This document shows positions 1 through 10,717 of a stretch of DNA of 64,000 nucleotides, piece by piece. The notes below the pieces were generated by a model. It was not told the DNA's origin. It saw only the letters and a list, made by a program, of their open reading frames with translations, and made no database searches. Made by a program: the position numbers and the translations under genes. This DNA is from Kalaharituber pfeilii (lineage: Eukaryota > Ascomycota > Pezizomycetes > Pezizales > Pezizaceae). Position 1 is the first letter of the stretch. Each line of letters opens with the position of its first letter. The stretch lies in the NCBI GenBank assembly GCA_015179045.1, contig WHUZ01000085.1:124001-188000 (forward strand). Reading direction: 5' to 3'.

Positions 1-649
1 TATGACACAATTCATTAGCTTCCAGCCCACAAGACATCACATGTTGGGTACGATAACTCATCGTAATGTGAAGGTTCTTCGGCTGATATAACATCCTGTG
101 GTTTTCGTAACTTGTCAATCGCGGCTATTGTGGCCTCGATATCTGCCCACTGTCATTTTAGCTGGTGACTTAGTGCCATTTTGGCCTTCTGGGACATGAC
201 ATACTATAGGTTTCCTAGAATCGCAGGTGATAGTCTGCATCAATACTGGCAGGTTGCGTTACACGCTCAGAGACGTCTGCTGGGCCTGGGATACGACATC
301 ACATGACTTGCTCTACCTCTGCTCGCGCCTGGATATGGAAATAAGGCAGTCTTGCTGAAGTATGCTAGGGATGCTGACAATCGGCTAAATAAAGATGCTG
401 CCTTCAGTTTGGGCTGCTCCACAAGGACGAGCTTGACGGAGATGCATTTGCTCTGTAGCAATGTGAAAGTGTGGAGGGTCCCGCCCCGCGCCAAGAACCA
501 GCCTTGGATGGGTCCGTGGGTGGAGAGTACACTCTGTAGCTTCATGGACATCCCCTAGACAGTAGCTTAGCTTGCGTATTTCGGACTTGTTCAACCCCCT
601 ACCAACGCACGAAAATACAATACATCGACAGGAATTGAACGAGTTTGCA
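1..649. other. Non-coding stretch left of the capping-protein gene
   Basis: No protein family was recognised in any frame. Short open frames exist on both strands around 267-594, but they overlap one another and show no spliceable continuation or recognisable motif. The last hundred or so bases presumably hold the promoter and 5' leader of the gene starting at 650; I see no clear TATA element. Confidence 0.5.
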
Positions 650-1921
650 ATGTCTAACCAGGATCCATTTGATTCTGCTCTGTCTGTTCTCTCTGCACAT
701 TTCCACGTTTGTTGCTAACACAGTTGCTGTGCACAGTGACCTTCTCCGGCGCCTGAATCCCAAGCGCACAGCTGCGAACCTCAATTCCCTCATCAATCTC
801 GTACCTGAACTCACTGAGGAACTTTTATCCAGTGTAGATCAGCCGTTACAGGTGCAGAGATGCAAGCAGACAGGAAGAGATTATCTACTTTGCGACTACA
901 ATAGGGACGGAGATTCTTACCGAAGTCCATGGAGCAACGAGTTTGACCCACCAATACCAGATGGGGCTCTTCCAAGTGAGAAAATTAGGAAAATTGAAGT
1001 TGCAGCGAATGAAGCATTTGATGTGTACAGAGAATTGTGAGATGCTGATTGTTTGAACTACCCTCACTGAGTTGGGCTAACGGCAATTGCAGGTATTATG
1101 AGGGCGGAGTATCAAGTGTCTACTTCTGGGATTTAGATGCGGATGGATTTGCTGGAGTAGTGTTGCTCAAGAAATGTACGGATTCATATTCTCCTGCATA
1201 AATACAGCTGCTAACGGTGGTGGGCAATCACAGCTGTTGCATCATCTGGGAAATCCCAAGGATGCTGGGATTCGATCCATGTTTTTGAATGCAACGATAG
1301 AGCCAGGTCCTCGCATTATAAACTTACGAGTACCGTGATCCTGCACATGGCCAACTCTGGAGAAACATTGGGTGAGATGGACCTTAGTGGGAATATGACA
1401 AGACAGGTCTGTATTGGGGTTTGATTGATTGTCTGAGTACAACTAATATCTCTGGATTGATATAGGTGGAATTTGACTTACCTGTTGAGGACGATAACTC
1501 CCACATAGTTAATATTGGAAAGGTGTGTTGGGATTGAGTACGAAGTTCTGGATGCATAGCTAACGGAAAGTCTGAAGTTGGTTGAGGATATGGAGTTGAA
1601 AATGCGGAACTTGTTACGTGAGCATACCACTGTCCCAAGGATCGTTTTTAGTATTGCTAACTATTGATGTAGAGGAGGTGTATTTTGGGAAAGGTGAGAT
1701 ATTCCTCTACCTGTCTCGGACTGTGGGCTAATGTAATGGGAAACAGCGAAGGATGTTGTTGGAGATTTACGAAGTAAGGCCCTTTGATTTATTTAGATAT
1801 GGAACCTAGATATGGAACCTTGGAATATTCTAACGGCAACTTAGGCATCCCATCCATTTCGGAGCAGCAAAAAGATAGAGCAGTCCATCAGGAAATGATT
1901 TCATCTATGACGAGGAGATAA
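650..1921 (+). CDS. cap2: F-actin-capping protein subunit beta
   Basis: Beta half of the CapZ heterodimer, which binds barbed ends of actin filaments and blocks subunit exchange, at cortical actin patches. Nine predicted exons: 650-681, 737-1036, 1093-1175, 1234-1406, 1466-1522, 1578-1617, 1673-1693, 1747-1773, 1845-1921, giving about 269 residues, close to the family's usual length. The spliced protein starts [19 protein letters not shown] and carries the family hallmarks [62 protein letters not shown] and [12 protein letters not shown]. The start at 650 was chosen because the first exon then splices in frame into DLLRRL; an unspliced reading gives a false N-terminus. Every junction has GT-AG ends. 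No frame damage seen. The partner alpha subunit is not in this window. Confidence 0.95.
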
Positions 1922-2252
1922 GGGGAGACCACTGAAATGGGCTTCTACTACAAAGAATTCGCAGGAGGGGGTGGGGGGGGGGGTTTCGTTCTGAAGACGT
2001 GGATATACCTTACATTTTTAGCATACACAAATCTATTGACATTGGGCGTTGTAGCATCGTTCACTCACACCCTACGTGAATCGCGCAGTTAAATTATCCA
2101 TTATACATTCAAGTAACTTGATCTAGAGATGCTAACTAGGAGTCAAGGAAAATTAGTGCACCACAATTTTTTTCTAATAGAGCATTTCCAAGGTCACATT
2201 CATAGCATTCAGCATGTAACTCTCCCCATTTGTATCATTATCATTACTATTA
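1922..2252. other. 3' intergenic between convergent genes, with a G run
   Basis: About 330 bp between the stop codons of the capping-protein gene and the convergent two-TM gene. It holds a G-run near 1970-1983 and short AT-rich stretches. No gene is visible. Confidence 0.5.
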
Positions 2253-3450
2253 TTAGCTATCATCTGATTGAGGCTGTATCTTTGCATGTTTGAAATATTT
2301 CATGCCTACCCAAGCCACTACAACCCATACCCAGGCCATCACCATCGTAAGAATTACTAAAGCGGGATAATAGCCTGGGATTGGCAACGCCAGATCATCT
2401 TTCTGGCTTTGTAGAAATATGGGAGTAGGGATAGGATGCTAGAAAGACAGAAATGTAACATAATTAGTGGAAACTCATAAAGCAGATGCAAGAAGGGTGT
2501 CTTTGTACCTCGCCAACGTCCCATGCCCACTCCCAAACTCCCAGTACACTCCCCATTCCAATAACAAATATTATCCAAGTACCGGACAAGATTGCCCACC
2601 CCCACCATACAGTATCCGCCAATGGATCGATAGTGTCCCTGTGGATAACCCAAGGGTTGTCGAATGATGACGGGTAGGAGGGCCATCCATTATCTTGGGG
2701 AACACGACTTCCTTCGCCTCCGCGTCCAAGGCTTCCTTCATTTGCGAGCTTGGAGTCCAGAGCAGTAGAACTTGCCGCGTTGCTGCTGCTGCTGTGGCCT
2801 GCATCGTCGTCATGAGATGAGAGTCTGGCTGCTGAGCTTGTGAGCATGGAATTGCTAATGAGACTACTGCTACTCTCGCTTCCTGTAGGACTTGCACCAG
2901 GGGAGCCAAGTACCATCCCTGGGGTGATGATTCCAAGTCCATTAGTACCAGACATCAAGACACCCCTGGTGCGGAGGAGCACATTTTTCCGCAGCGACCT
3001 GCCCCGTTTACGAGTTCTTCGTACAGGGGCTACCTCTGGCACCGGCGCCGCGGTTGCCCCGGCGCCTCCACCGCTTGCACTCTTTGCTAGAGTGGTTCTC
3101 AGGACAGCCTCTCTCCTCGGTGTTGCAGTGGCATAGGAGCCAGCACTGCCGCCTTCAGTAGTCTCATAGCCAGTGCCTTCAGATGCATCACTCCCATCAT
3201 CGTCTCCCCACTTTGCGCCGTCCTCAGTGGGCGAGGGCGCGATCGCATCGCTGCTGCTGCTGCTGCTGCTACTGCTGCCGCTGCTACCTATCCGCGGGCT
3301 GTATGGGTAGCTGGAGGTGGCGACCGCACCCAATCTTTCCGTGTCGTCGTGATCTTCCTCGTCGTTCTCGGCATCGTAATGGCTCCCACAGGCGGCCTCC
3401 GATGCAGTCAGGAGGGAGGCGGGTCGCATACTTGCAATTGAGCGATTCAT
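2253..3450 (-). CDS. Conserved fungal protein with two C-terminal membrane segments
   Basis: Function not recognised. Two exons: 3450-2509 and 2438-2253, about 375 residues. The N-terminal ~250 residues are low-complexity and probably disordered: an acidic stretch (NDEEDHDDTE), a long serine run, then a basic patch (RRTRKRGRSLRK). The C-terminus is the ordered part: DPLADTVWWGWAILSGTW leads into a first hydrophobic helix ending in GVWEWAWDVGE, then, after the intron, PIPGYYPALVILTMVMAW and VVVAWVGMKYFKHAKI make a second. I recall similar Trp-rich tandem helices in uncharacterised ascomycete proteins, but no name. An upstream ATG at 3594 is in frame; 3450 was preferred because the extra 48 residues look like translated promoter. 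It is divergent from the dehydrogenase gene at 3848, so the two may share a promoter. Confidence 0.75.
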
Positions 3451-3847
3451 GCATGTGCGCCCATGGCAATTGCGGGATTGCGGACCAGCAGGGGCGGGTA
3501 ATTCCTCAAGCGAGATGGGGAGGGGCGTGTGTGCTGCTATGGCACCAATGGGGGTGCATAGGACTGCTGGGTGCTTCCCGGCGAAGCCGCTCACTCATCC
3601 GGCGCGGAGGGTTGCTTCGGTGGCTGCTTCCGTGCGAGTGGAGCCATGCAGCTCTTGGCAGCTGCATATGGCATATGCATACCGCCCACAGCTTCTTACA
3701 ATTACCTGCATATACTGCGAGGAGCCCTCCCCCACCCGTCACCCACCTATTCCCCCCCAATCCTCCAGCCATGGCCACCCCCATCCTCTCGCTCCTTCAT
3801 TCAGCTCATTGCCGCCATCCCCAGCTTGACAATTGCAGTCGCCAGCC

Positions 3848-5706
3848 ATGAGCGGACCGCCTCAGAACATGATCGACGCCAAAGAAGGTGAGAGTATTGC
3901 ATGCTCAAACCAACCCCCCCCCCCCATCCGCAGCATTCCAGCCAGCTGAGGGAACTGGACTGTGCTGACTTCAGGCCCCACTGCAGTGGCAAAGCACAAC
4001 AGTCGTCAATCGTGCTGGGTGATCCTCTATGGGACTGTCTACGATGTCACTGGTATGCCCCCCTCCACTCTTGCTGCTCAGCCTCTAGATGTACTCACAG
4101 TTCCCATTCAGACTTTCTTGACTCCCACCCTGGCGGCGCAAAAGTGATCCTCAAGCTCGCTGGGAAAGACGCTACAGAGGAATACGACCCCATTCACCCT
4201 GCTGGCCTCCTCGAAGAGACCCTCTCTAAATCCCAGATCCTCGGCCCTGTCGACCCCGCAACAATCCCCTCCAAACCCACCTCCCAAAGCACCCCCGACA
4301 AGAACCCAGTTTCCAACGACCCTCTCCCGCCTCTTTCCGCGCAGCTCAACCTTGCTGACTTCATAATCACCGCAGAGAAAACCCTCTCCCCTAAGGCTTG
4401 GGCATACTACTCTTCCGCCTCGGATGATCTCTTAACAAAAACACACAACAATACTGCATTCACATCCATCATCCTCCGCCCGCGGATCTTCAAAGATGTT
4501 GAAAAGGTTTCTACTTCAATATCCCTACTCGGGAAGCAGCTTTCTAGCTTACCGCTGTTTGTCTCTCCTGCCGCAATGGCGAGGTTAGCGCATCCTGATG
4601 GTGAATGTGGCATCACTCGTGCGTGCGGAAAACACGGAATCATCCAAGCTGTCTCCAACAACGCATCGCAGTCTCTTGAGGATATTGCATTGGCGAGAGT
4701 ATCCCCAAATCAACCCCTCTGGTTCCAACTCTATGTTCAAGCCACCCGCTCCAAATCCGAAGCTGTCCTCCGGCGTGTCAACGAAGCTGGGTACACCGCC
4801 ATTGTCCTTACTCTTGATGCCCCCACCCCTGGAAAACGTGAAGCCGATGAGCGAGTCAACAACCTTGGCAACACCATCTCCGCCATCTCTGGCCAAGGTG
4901 TCTCCAACCCTTCCACTAACACCGGAGAAGGCCTCGGCCGCGCCCTCTTCGCTGGAACCTCCCCAAGCCTTACTTGGAAGGACCTTGAGTGGCTCCGCAT
5001 GCAAACACCCCTCCCCATCATCCTAAAGGGAATCCAAACGCACGAAGACGCCCTTCTTGCCGCAAATCATCCCCTTGTCTCGGGTATTCTACTCAGTAAC
5101 CACGGCGGCCGGGCAATGGATACTGCTCCTCCGCCAGTGTACACGCTGATGGAGATCCGCAAGTACTGTCCAGAGGTGTTTGAGAAGATTGAGGTGTATG
5201 TTGATGGGGGGGTCAAACGGGGAACGGATGTTGTCAAGGCGTTATGTTTGGGAGCCAAGGCGGTCGGGATCGGGCGAGCAGCGTTGTTTGGATTGGCGGG
5301 ATATGGGGAGGAGGGTGTGAGCAGGGTCATACAGAGTAGGTTTTCCAACTCGCTCCCGGAATTTTTTTGGGGGGGTGAAAATGCTAATAGTGATGGGATA
5401 GTTCTACGGGAAGAAATTGAAACCGCAATGAGGTTACTAGGAGTCAATTCGGTAGAAGAGCTCGGATTACATCATGTTTGTGTCCTCCTACCCTCCCCCC
5501 CCACCCCCCCACACACACACACACAAACCTCTGCCCATCTCCCTCATCCTCCCCCTCATTCATGTGAATATATGAAACAAATGCTGAACCCCCGGTGCAT
5601 AAACCAGGTCAACACAAGCGCTCTTGACAACCTCATTTACAAGGCCCCTATCTCCACCCCGTCCCTGTCTGCCGGTGTTTCTGGGCATATTAAGTCGAAG
5701 CTGTGA
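3848..5706 (+). CDS. Flavocytochrome b2-type FMN-dependent alpha-hydroxy-acid dehydrogenase (L-lactate dehydrogenase-like)
   Basis: Oxidises an alpha-hydroxy acid, classically L-lactate to pyruvate, passing electrons from FMN to a fused cytochrome b5 domain. Five exons: 3848-3887, 3975-4052, 4112-5335, 5402-5475, 5608-5706, about 504 residues. The b5 domain (residues ~18-75) has the heme-binding HPGG and a second histidine in DPIHPAG. The FMN domain has SPAAMARLAHPDGE, the WFQLYV strand, ILKGIQ with its lysine, the substrate-binding SNHGGR and the phosphate-binding DGGVKRGTD with GIGRA. The fourth intron (5336-5401) was placed so that VIQ joins ILREEIE; reading through it gives a spurious insertion. 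No obvious mitochondrial presequence, unlike yeast Cyb2, so location and exact substrate are uncertain. Introns carry a C-run (~3920) and a CA repeat (~5510). Confidence 0.9.
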
Positions 5707-6466
5707 TAGCTTTATCAATTATCTACCAGCGGTGACAAGTTCGTTGCTTTACTGGGTAGAAAGCTAGATTATGAGATCATGGGGCGACAGGAGCCGGAAG
5801 AGAGGGGGTATATGTTGTGATATCATGCAATCGTTTACTAATGTACCTGATGCCGATGCGATGGATAGATTCGATACCTTTTGATCCTCATATGTCCTCA
5901 TATATAAGTTGAAGGCTTTACCTTTCAATTGCAATTACCAACATCTGTCCCACTTTTTTTTAACTGTTTGTGTGTTTCGCCCAGAATGTATTTGTAACAG
6001 AGTCAGAAGTCGGAGTGCTACGTGTAGAGTCAGCAATCAAGCTTCTGTAAAATAGAATGATCATCACAAGAACAATATGCCAGTAACAATAGACCGCTAC
6101 AGAAGAGACTCACCTGCTGACTTTTGGGCTTTCACCACGAGGTATTCCGCTTATGACTCGCATTACCACCCCTAACCCCATATCGCCCTGCTTGCATTTC
6201 CCCACTTCCAAAATGAACTCTACTGGTGAACACCCATCCCATTCCCCCATATTCATTACTTGCATCCGCCCCTTAATAGGAAATATAGATACATTCTGTT
6301 GCTGTGTCTCTTACAAATCAACTGTCTATTACCCCCACATGGACCACTAATCATACACCATTGAACAGCGAAAAAAGCTGCAGTAACCAGTGAGAATGGT
6401 TCCAATAAACTAGAAAATAAGATGTGAATTATTTGAACAGGGTATAAAAAGTCCGATAGCATCAAA
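5707..6466. other. Intergenic between convergent genes
   Basis: About 760 bp between the dehydrogenase and the syntaxin gene. AT-rich, with short T-runs near 5955. Several short frames occur around 6153-6474, but none has a family signature. I see no gene. Confidence 0.5.
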
Positions 6467-7426
6467 TCAAGCAAAAATCTACAAGAAGATTAGATAAATT
6501 TCATCCAAATCCAGGGTCATCGAGCACTTACAGCCAAGAGCACCACAGCCAAAACAACCGCCAAAATTATAAGCAAACAACATGCTCTGTTCCGTGCCCC
6601 CTTCTGATAATGATTTGCCTGAACCAGTTCCCGGCTTGCATCTCGCGTGCTTGTCAACGTGTTTTGGACATTTCCTTCAACTGATTCAATCATGACCCCC
6701 TGCTCGGTGACCATTGTACCCAGATCTCTGAAGATTTCATTGAGTTCACTGATCCCCTGCTCAATTTGCCGGATATCATCCTCCCGTTCATTTATAAGCA
6801 TTTCTTGAAAGTCAACTTCACTTTGCTCAGCAAGTGCAAGCTGCTGTTGCACCAGAGGAACCTGCTCCTGATGCTGCATGCGGGTACCGTGAGGTGATGT
6901 GGAGAGATAAACAGCATCATCCGCAATATCACCGTGGTCGATTGCTGCCCGAGCAGCTATAACGTATTGACGAGATTTCTCTGCAAAGTGGCGTTGTATG
7001 CCCTGAAAGGACTCCAAATTGGTTTGAAATTGGCGGGACAGTTTTGTCTGGGAGAAACGCTGCGAAGGCTATTGGGGCAAGTGGGAATGCCAGTCAGTGG
7101 ATGATACAGTGAACACGCTATGCAGGGGTGTGGGTAGTTACAGAAACATTCTCCCACGCTTGAACTTTCTTGATCCCTTCGCCAACCTGTTTAAAGCCCT
7201 CCCTTGTTTGTTCCATTAACGTTTTGACCCTATCTCGGATTGTCTCTGAATCTTTCGGAGTGCCCATAAGGGCGATCTGTGACGAGAGCCGGGTGACATT
7301 AGAGTTGAGGCGGAAAAGGTGAGATGAGAGGCTGTTTGCGAGCCTGTCAAAAGCAGGGTCATCAGAGTAACCTGTTGATTGGGATGTAGGTTGAGACTCT
7401 AGGTTGGAAAGCCTATCGAAGGACAT
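6467..7426 (-). CDS. pep12: Pep12-type endosomal syntaxin (Qa-SNARE)
   Basis: Target SNARE for vesicle fusion at the late endosome/prevacuole, tail-anchored. Exon 1 is 7426-7142 (MSFDRLSNLE... to AWENVS) and exon 2 starts at 7068 (PSQRFSQTKLSRQFQ...). The N-terminal helical domain is followed by the SNARE motif, about residues 180-240 (REDDIRQIEQGISELNEIF, with the central glutamine in the RDLGTMVTEQG region), and a C-terminal hydrophobic anchor (LLIILAVVLAVVLLA). The last codons are ambiguous: reading through ends SAR at 6517, but a consensus GTAAGT at 6531 and TTGTAG acceptor at 6479 define a 53-bp intron giving IFA and a stop at 6467. Both end the protein just after the membrane anchor. 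About 278 residues. Paralogy with other endosomal syntaxins cannot be excluded. Confidence 0.88.
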
Positions 7427-9156
7427 GGTAGTAATATGTAGGGAAGAAGCTGCGTTTGGTTCGATATGAGCTATGCCGAGACTGATGTGCCAGCGATTGT
7501 AGAAGCTTCGAACCACTTGGTAGTGGCTTTAATGTCTAGTTTTCTAGATATTTGTTATATTTTATGGCGAGTGTAGTGGATTTATTGTAGCTTCAAGACA
7601 ATTTGTTGGTCGAAGGGGTAGTCGAAGGCGAACGAATACGAACCAGGAGTTTGCGTACCATGACGAAGTTGCAGCTTTGTCAGGGCGCCAGACTTGGCAT
7701 CGAACCAGGGGATGACTCCGAGGATAGGGTACGCATATGATCTGCGAGTCACATGTGCTGCACTTAAGCGCTTGTTCAAAAAGTATTGGAGTGACATGTG
7801 AAGTAGCGGGAAGAGGTGGAGATACCTCTTCATTCTTCATGTATTCCTACTCTCATAATGTGTGGCTTAAGCAGACTCGCTAGTCTCGCATGTATCCGTT
7901 AGTTTAGCACAGCTTCAAGAGCTTTGAAACTGAATGCAGTGTACCTATAATAAGTATAGATTCCTTTGTATGGGCAAAACAATCGCCTGCTATAGCGTTC
8001 CGTTAAAAAGAAAAGAAAAAAATGTGCCTGCAGAATTCATACTTATAATGTTGTCGTTGTTGTTTAATGTTGCAAGCTAAATGACGTTCCATGGTCAAAA
8101 ATGAACATGTGAGTCTAGAAAAGTGTTGTGCACGTGTGCGTGCAAGATGAAGGACGGTAAGGGATCTCTGATGTATTTAAAAAAAATAAAAAACAGATGA
8201 GCAGTATAATTGCCTCCCTATCCCTAAAAAAGCTTCGATATCTTCCAAAGACAATCTCTAGTAGCAACATAAGAACTTCCAATTCTAGTCTGATATTACT
8301 TATCTACAAAGGAATGCCAAAAGCTCCAGAAAGCATTCCCATAATATTTATTCCTGTCTTCTTTTGCTCTTACTCACGAACTATCTTAACAGGTCTGAAT
8401 GTTCTTCGTCTCACTTAATCACAGTCCTGACCTTTTCCACAGAGGGCAGCTCCACTCAATCCATCGAATGTATCAAATCTCCGTCCAGTGTGCTTGCACA
8501 CCAACCATCTCAATCTAACTCTCAACAACAGCACCAACCAAGTAATCAAGAGCCCAGTAATTGGTGCAGTGAGAAATGTCCCCAAAACAGACCAATCATT
8601 CACGTACGACTCCAAAATCAGGAGCTTAGCAGCTACCTTTGAGTCTCCGTCATAGTAGATCAAATCAAAGACCCAGGCACTAAATATGTATCCAAGACAT
8701 CATATGCAAGATACCCATGGGCCCATGATTGCTGCTTGTTGTCTTGCTAGAATTGTTTTAGTCTGTAGGTTACTGCCGGCTATGTTAAAATACAATTGGG
8801 TGATGTTGCTATCATATCTGGAAAAATAAATGGGATTTTGGCCTCACGAATAATCATCCCTATACGTACACAGTGTTTGACCGAAGCTAGTATTTCAATG
8901 GGATTTGAGTTGAGATGTAAACATCCAGTATTGTTTATGCGCAATATATACAATTATAGCTGATAGTGCTTAGAACCTGACTTTTCGCCCCCTATAAACC
9001 TTGTATCATCTCTAGTCATGAAATCAAGCTCCGAATGATATATGTTTATTAGCCCTCCGTACTTCTCTTCACTTCTCCATTCGTGAGTCCCATCGCAATA
9101 GGTCCTCAATATACACTTTTAAAACTGCTCTCCGCATCGGGACGTGTGAAGCTGCT
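7427..9156. other. Intergenic with a possible membrane-protein relic near 8415-8780
   Basis: No intact gene. On the minus strand from about 8780 to 8415 one frame reads RQQAAIMGPWVSCI, then a TGA, then CLGYIFSAWVFDLIYYDG and a later hydrophobic block (FLTAPITGLLITWLVLLL). One internal stop in otherwise protein-like sequence suggests a decayed multi-pass membrane gene, which I could not assign to a family. The rest is AT-rich with no recognisable content. Confidence 0.35.
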
Positions 9157-9565
9157 TCATGGAAATTTGAATCCGTACCCAGCCATGCACTGCCGATAAG
9201 CCTCAATCGTGGGCTTGCAATCCGCTTCCCCATTGGTGCTGAATAACATGCATTCATCACGGCGCGACTTTTCTTCTTTGCAAACACCTATGAATGTGGC
9301 TTAGCAGCTGCATTGGGGGTCAACCAAAGCTAGAAGCATTTTACAAATCTCAGACTAGGCGGTAGCAAGATGGTGGGAAAACGTACAGCATGGTTTGACA
9401 GTTGGTGTGCTGGGTTTTGTACTGGCTGTTGAATTGGGCACTGTGTGATGTTGGCAAACATACTCGAACAAGTAAACATGTAGGAGGGGTAACCAGAGAA
9501 GCCAACATACCGTACTCGCAGGCTTCGGCCTGGGAAGAAGTCGATAGCACCTTCTGTGATGACAT
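9157..9565 (-). CDS. cox17: Cytochrome c oxidase copper chaperone Cox17
   Basis: Delivers Cu(I) to Sco1 and Cox11 for assembly of complex IV in the mitochondrial intermembrane space. Three tiny exons, 9565-9511, 9440-9387 and 9287-9157, give 79 residues, the normal size. The spliced C-terminus contains KPCCVCKEEKSRRDECMLF, i.e. the copper-binding CCxC, followed by the twin Cx9C (CHCH) pattern ending in CKPTIEAYRQCMAGYGFKFP. The second intron splits a cysteine codon of the CCxC motif, so no single open frame shows the protein. The N-terminal ~30 residues are Ser/Thr/Pro-rich and variable. Junctions have GT-AG ends. Start at 9565 is the only ATG in frame with exon 1. Confidence 0.92.
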
Positions 9566-9851
9566 GAGGCCTCCTTAGGAGTGAATTCTGATGTCTTTGC
9601 TTGTTAGAGTAACAGTAGCTATATGGGCAATGATTTAGGTGGCAAAGGCGACCAGATTATGAGGAGGGAGTGAAGGAGTAGCCGTACAATGGGATGTTGG
9701 AGGAATTGTAGGACTGACTTAAGTTACTACGGTCTACTAGATTTGTCATAAGTCGGCGGGCCGATGCATGATGGGCATCGCATCGCGCAATCAAACCCTC
9801 CCTTGCGCAACTATCCCTGCCGCACACGTAACTATAGCGGTCTGCTCTGAA

Positions 9852-10717
9852 TACAGTCTACCCTTGCTATACCGGACCTCGCTATACCGGAAACCTTGCT
9901 ATACCGGATGGCCTCTGGCTGCAACATCCATTCCCCATACAAATCGCCCTTGCTATACCGGACGCCCTAACAATTCCGGACCGGACAGAAACCTCCAGAC
10001 AAGTACCCCCCTGTCTCCATACAAATAATATTTGCTATACCGGACGCACTAATACTAATACATCTTAGACTACTCCATTTCACACTTGGCTGTAGTCTGG
10101 TTGCGGTCGGAAGGTTGGTGCAACCAGACTAACTTGGCTGCCACCACTGCTGTCACTGCTTCTGCTAATGCCGTTGCTACTACTGCTACCATCACTTGCT
10201 ACAATGTTGTTCGAGTAATGGAAACTGGGCACTTCGTTGCTTCTTGTTCCATGTTCCGAGATTAATTGCTAACCACTTACCACTTTATTTCAAAATACCT
10301 GACCAAGTAGATACAGCTACTGGTCAGCTTAAAATAATAAATTAGATACCTTGGATATCAAAGTTAAGTTAAAGTACAGTAATCTTACAATTCATCTCAA
10401 AGATGTTTATCAAATTCATTTAACTTTTCTTCAGCATATTTTGGTTCTAGTCAATGTTTACATATTTGATGCTTCTCAAGCACACTCAAGGCCTGACATT
10501 TTTCTAGATTTTATGACTGATGCATATTGATGTCTTTGGCTGGGTGTGAAACAAGTTGATGTTTACTTCGTTCATCTCCTATTTCAGTAATTATTTGAAT
10601 TTACAAAATTTTATCACCTCCCCTGTCTGCCAAGCATTTTATTCTATACCGGAACCTTGCTATACCGGACGAAAAGTGCCCGATTTTAGGGATCCGGTAT
10701 AGCAAGGGTAGACTGTA
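9852..10717. mobile_element. Pogo-like non-autonomous DNA transposon (862 bp) with TA target duplication
   Basis: The element runs 9854-10715 and is flanked by TA on both sides. The two ends are perfect inverted copies for 23 bp, starting CAGTCTACCCTTGCTATA. Inside the left end the unit CTTGCTATACCGGA recurs about four more times at irregular spacing (9888-10045), and twice near the right end (10640-10670). No transposase is encoded; the interior is AT-rich. A CAG-start terminal repeat with subterminal repeats and TA duplication is the pattern of pogo/Fot1-type Tc1-mariner elements, so this is best read as a deletion derivative mobilised in trans. Confidence 0.85.

Noticed and set aside
2840..3851. 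Long plus-strand ORFs opposite the two-TM gene and its upstream region
   Set aside because: Shadows of the minus-strand gene's serine and GC-rich codons; the minus frame splices to a conserved C-terminus.
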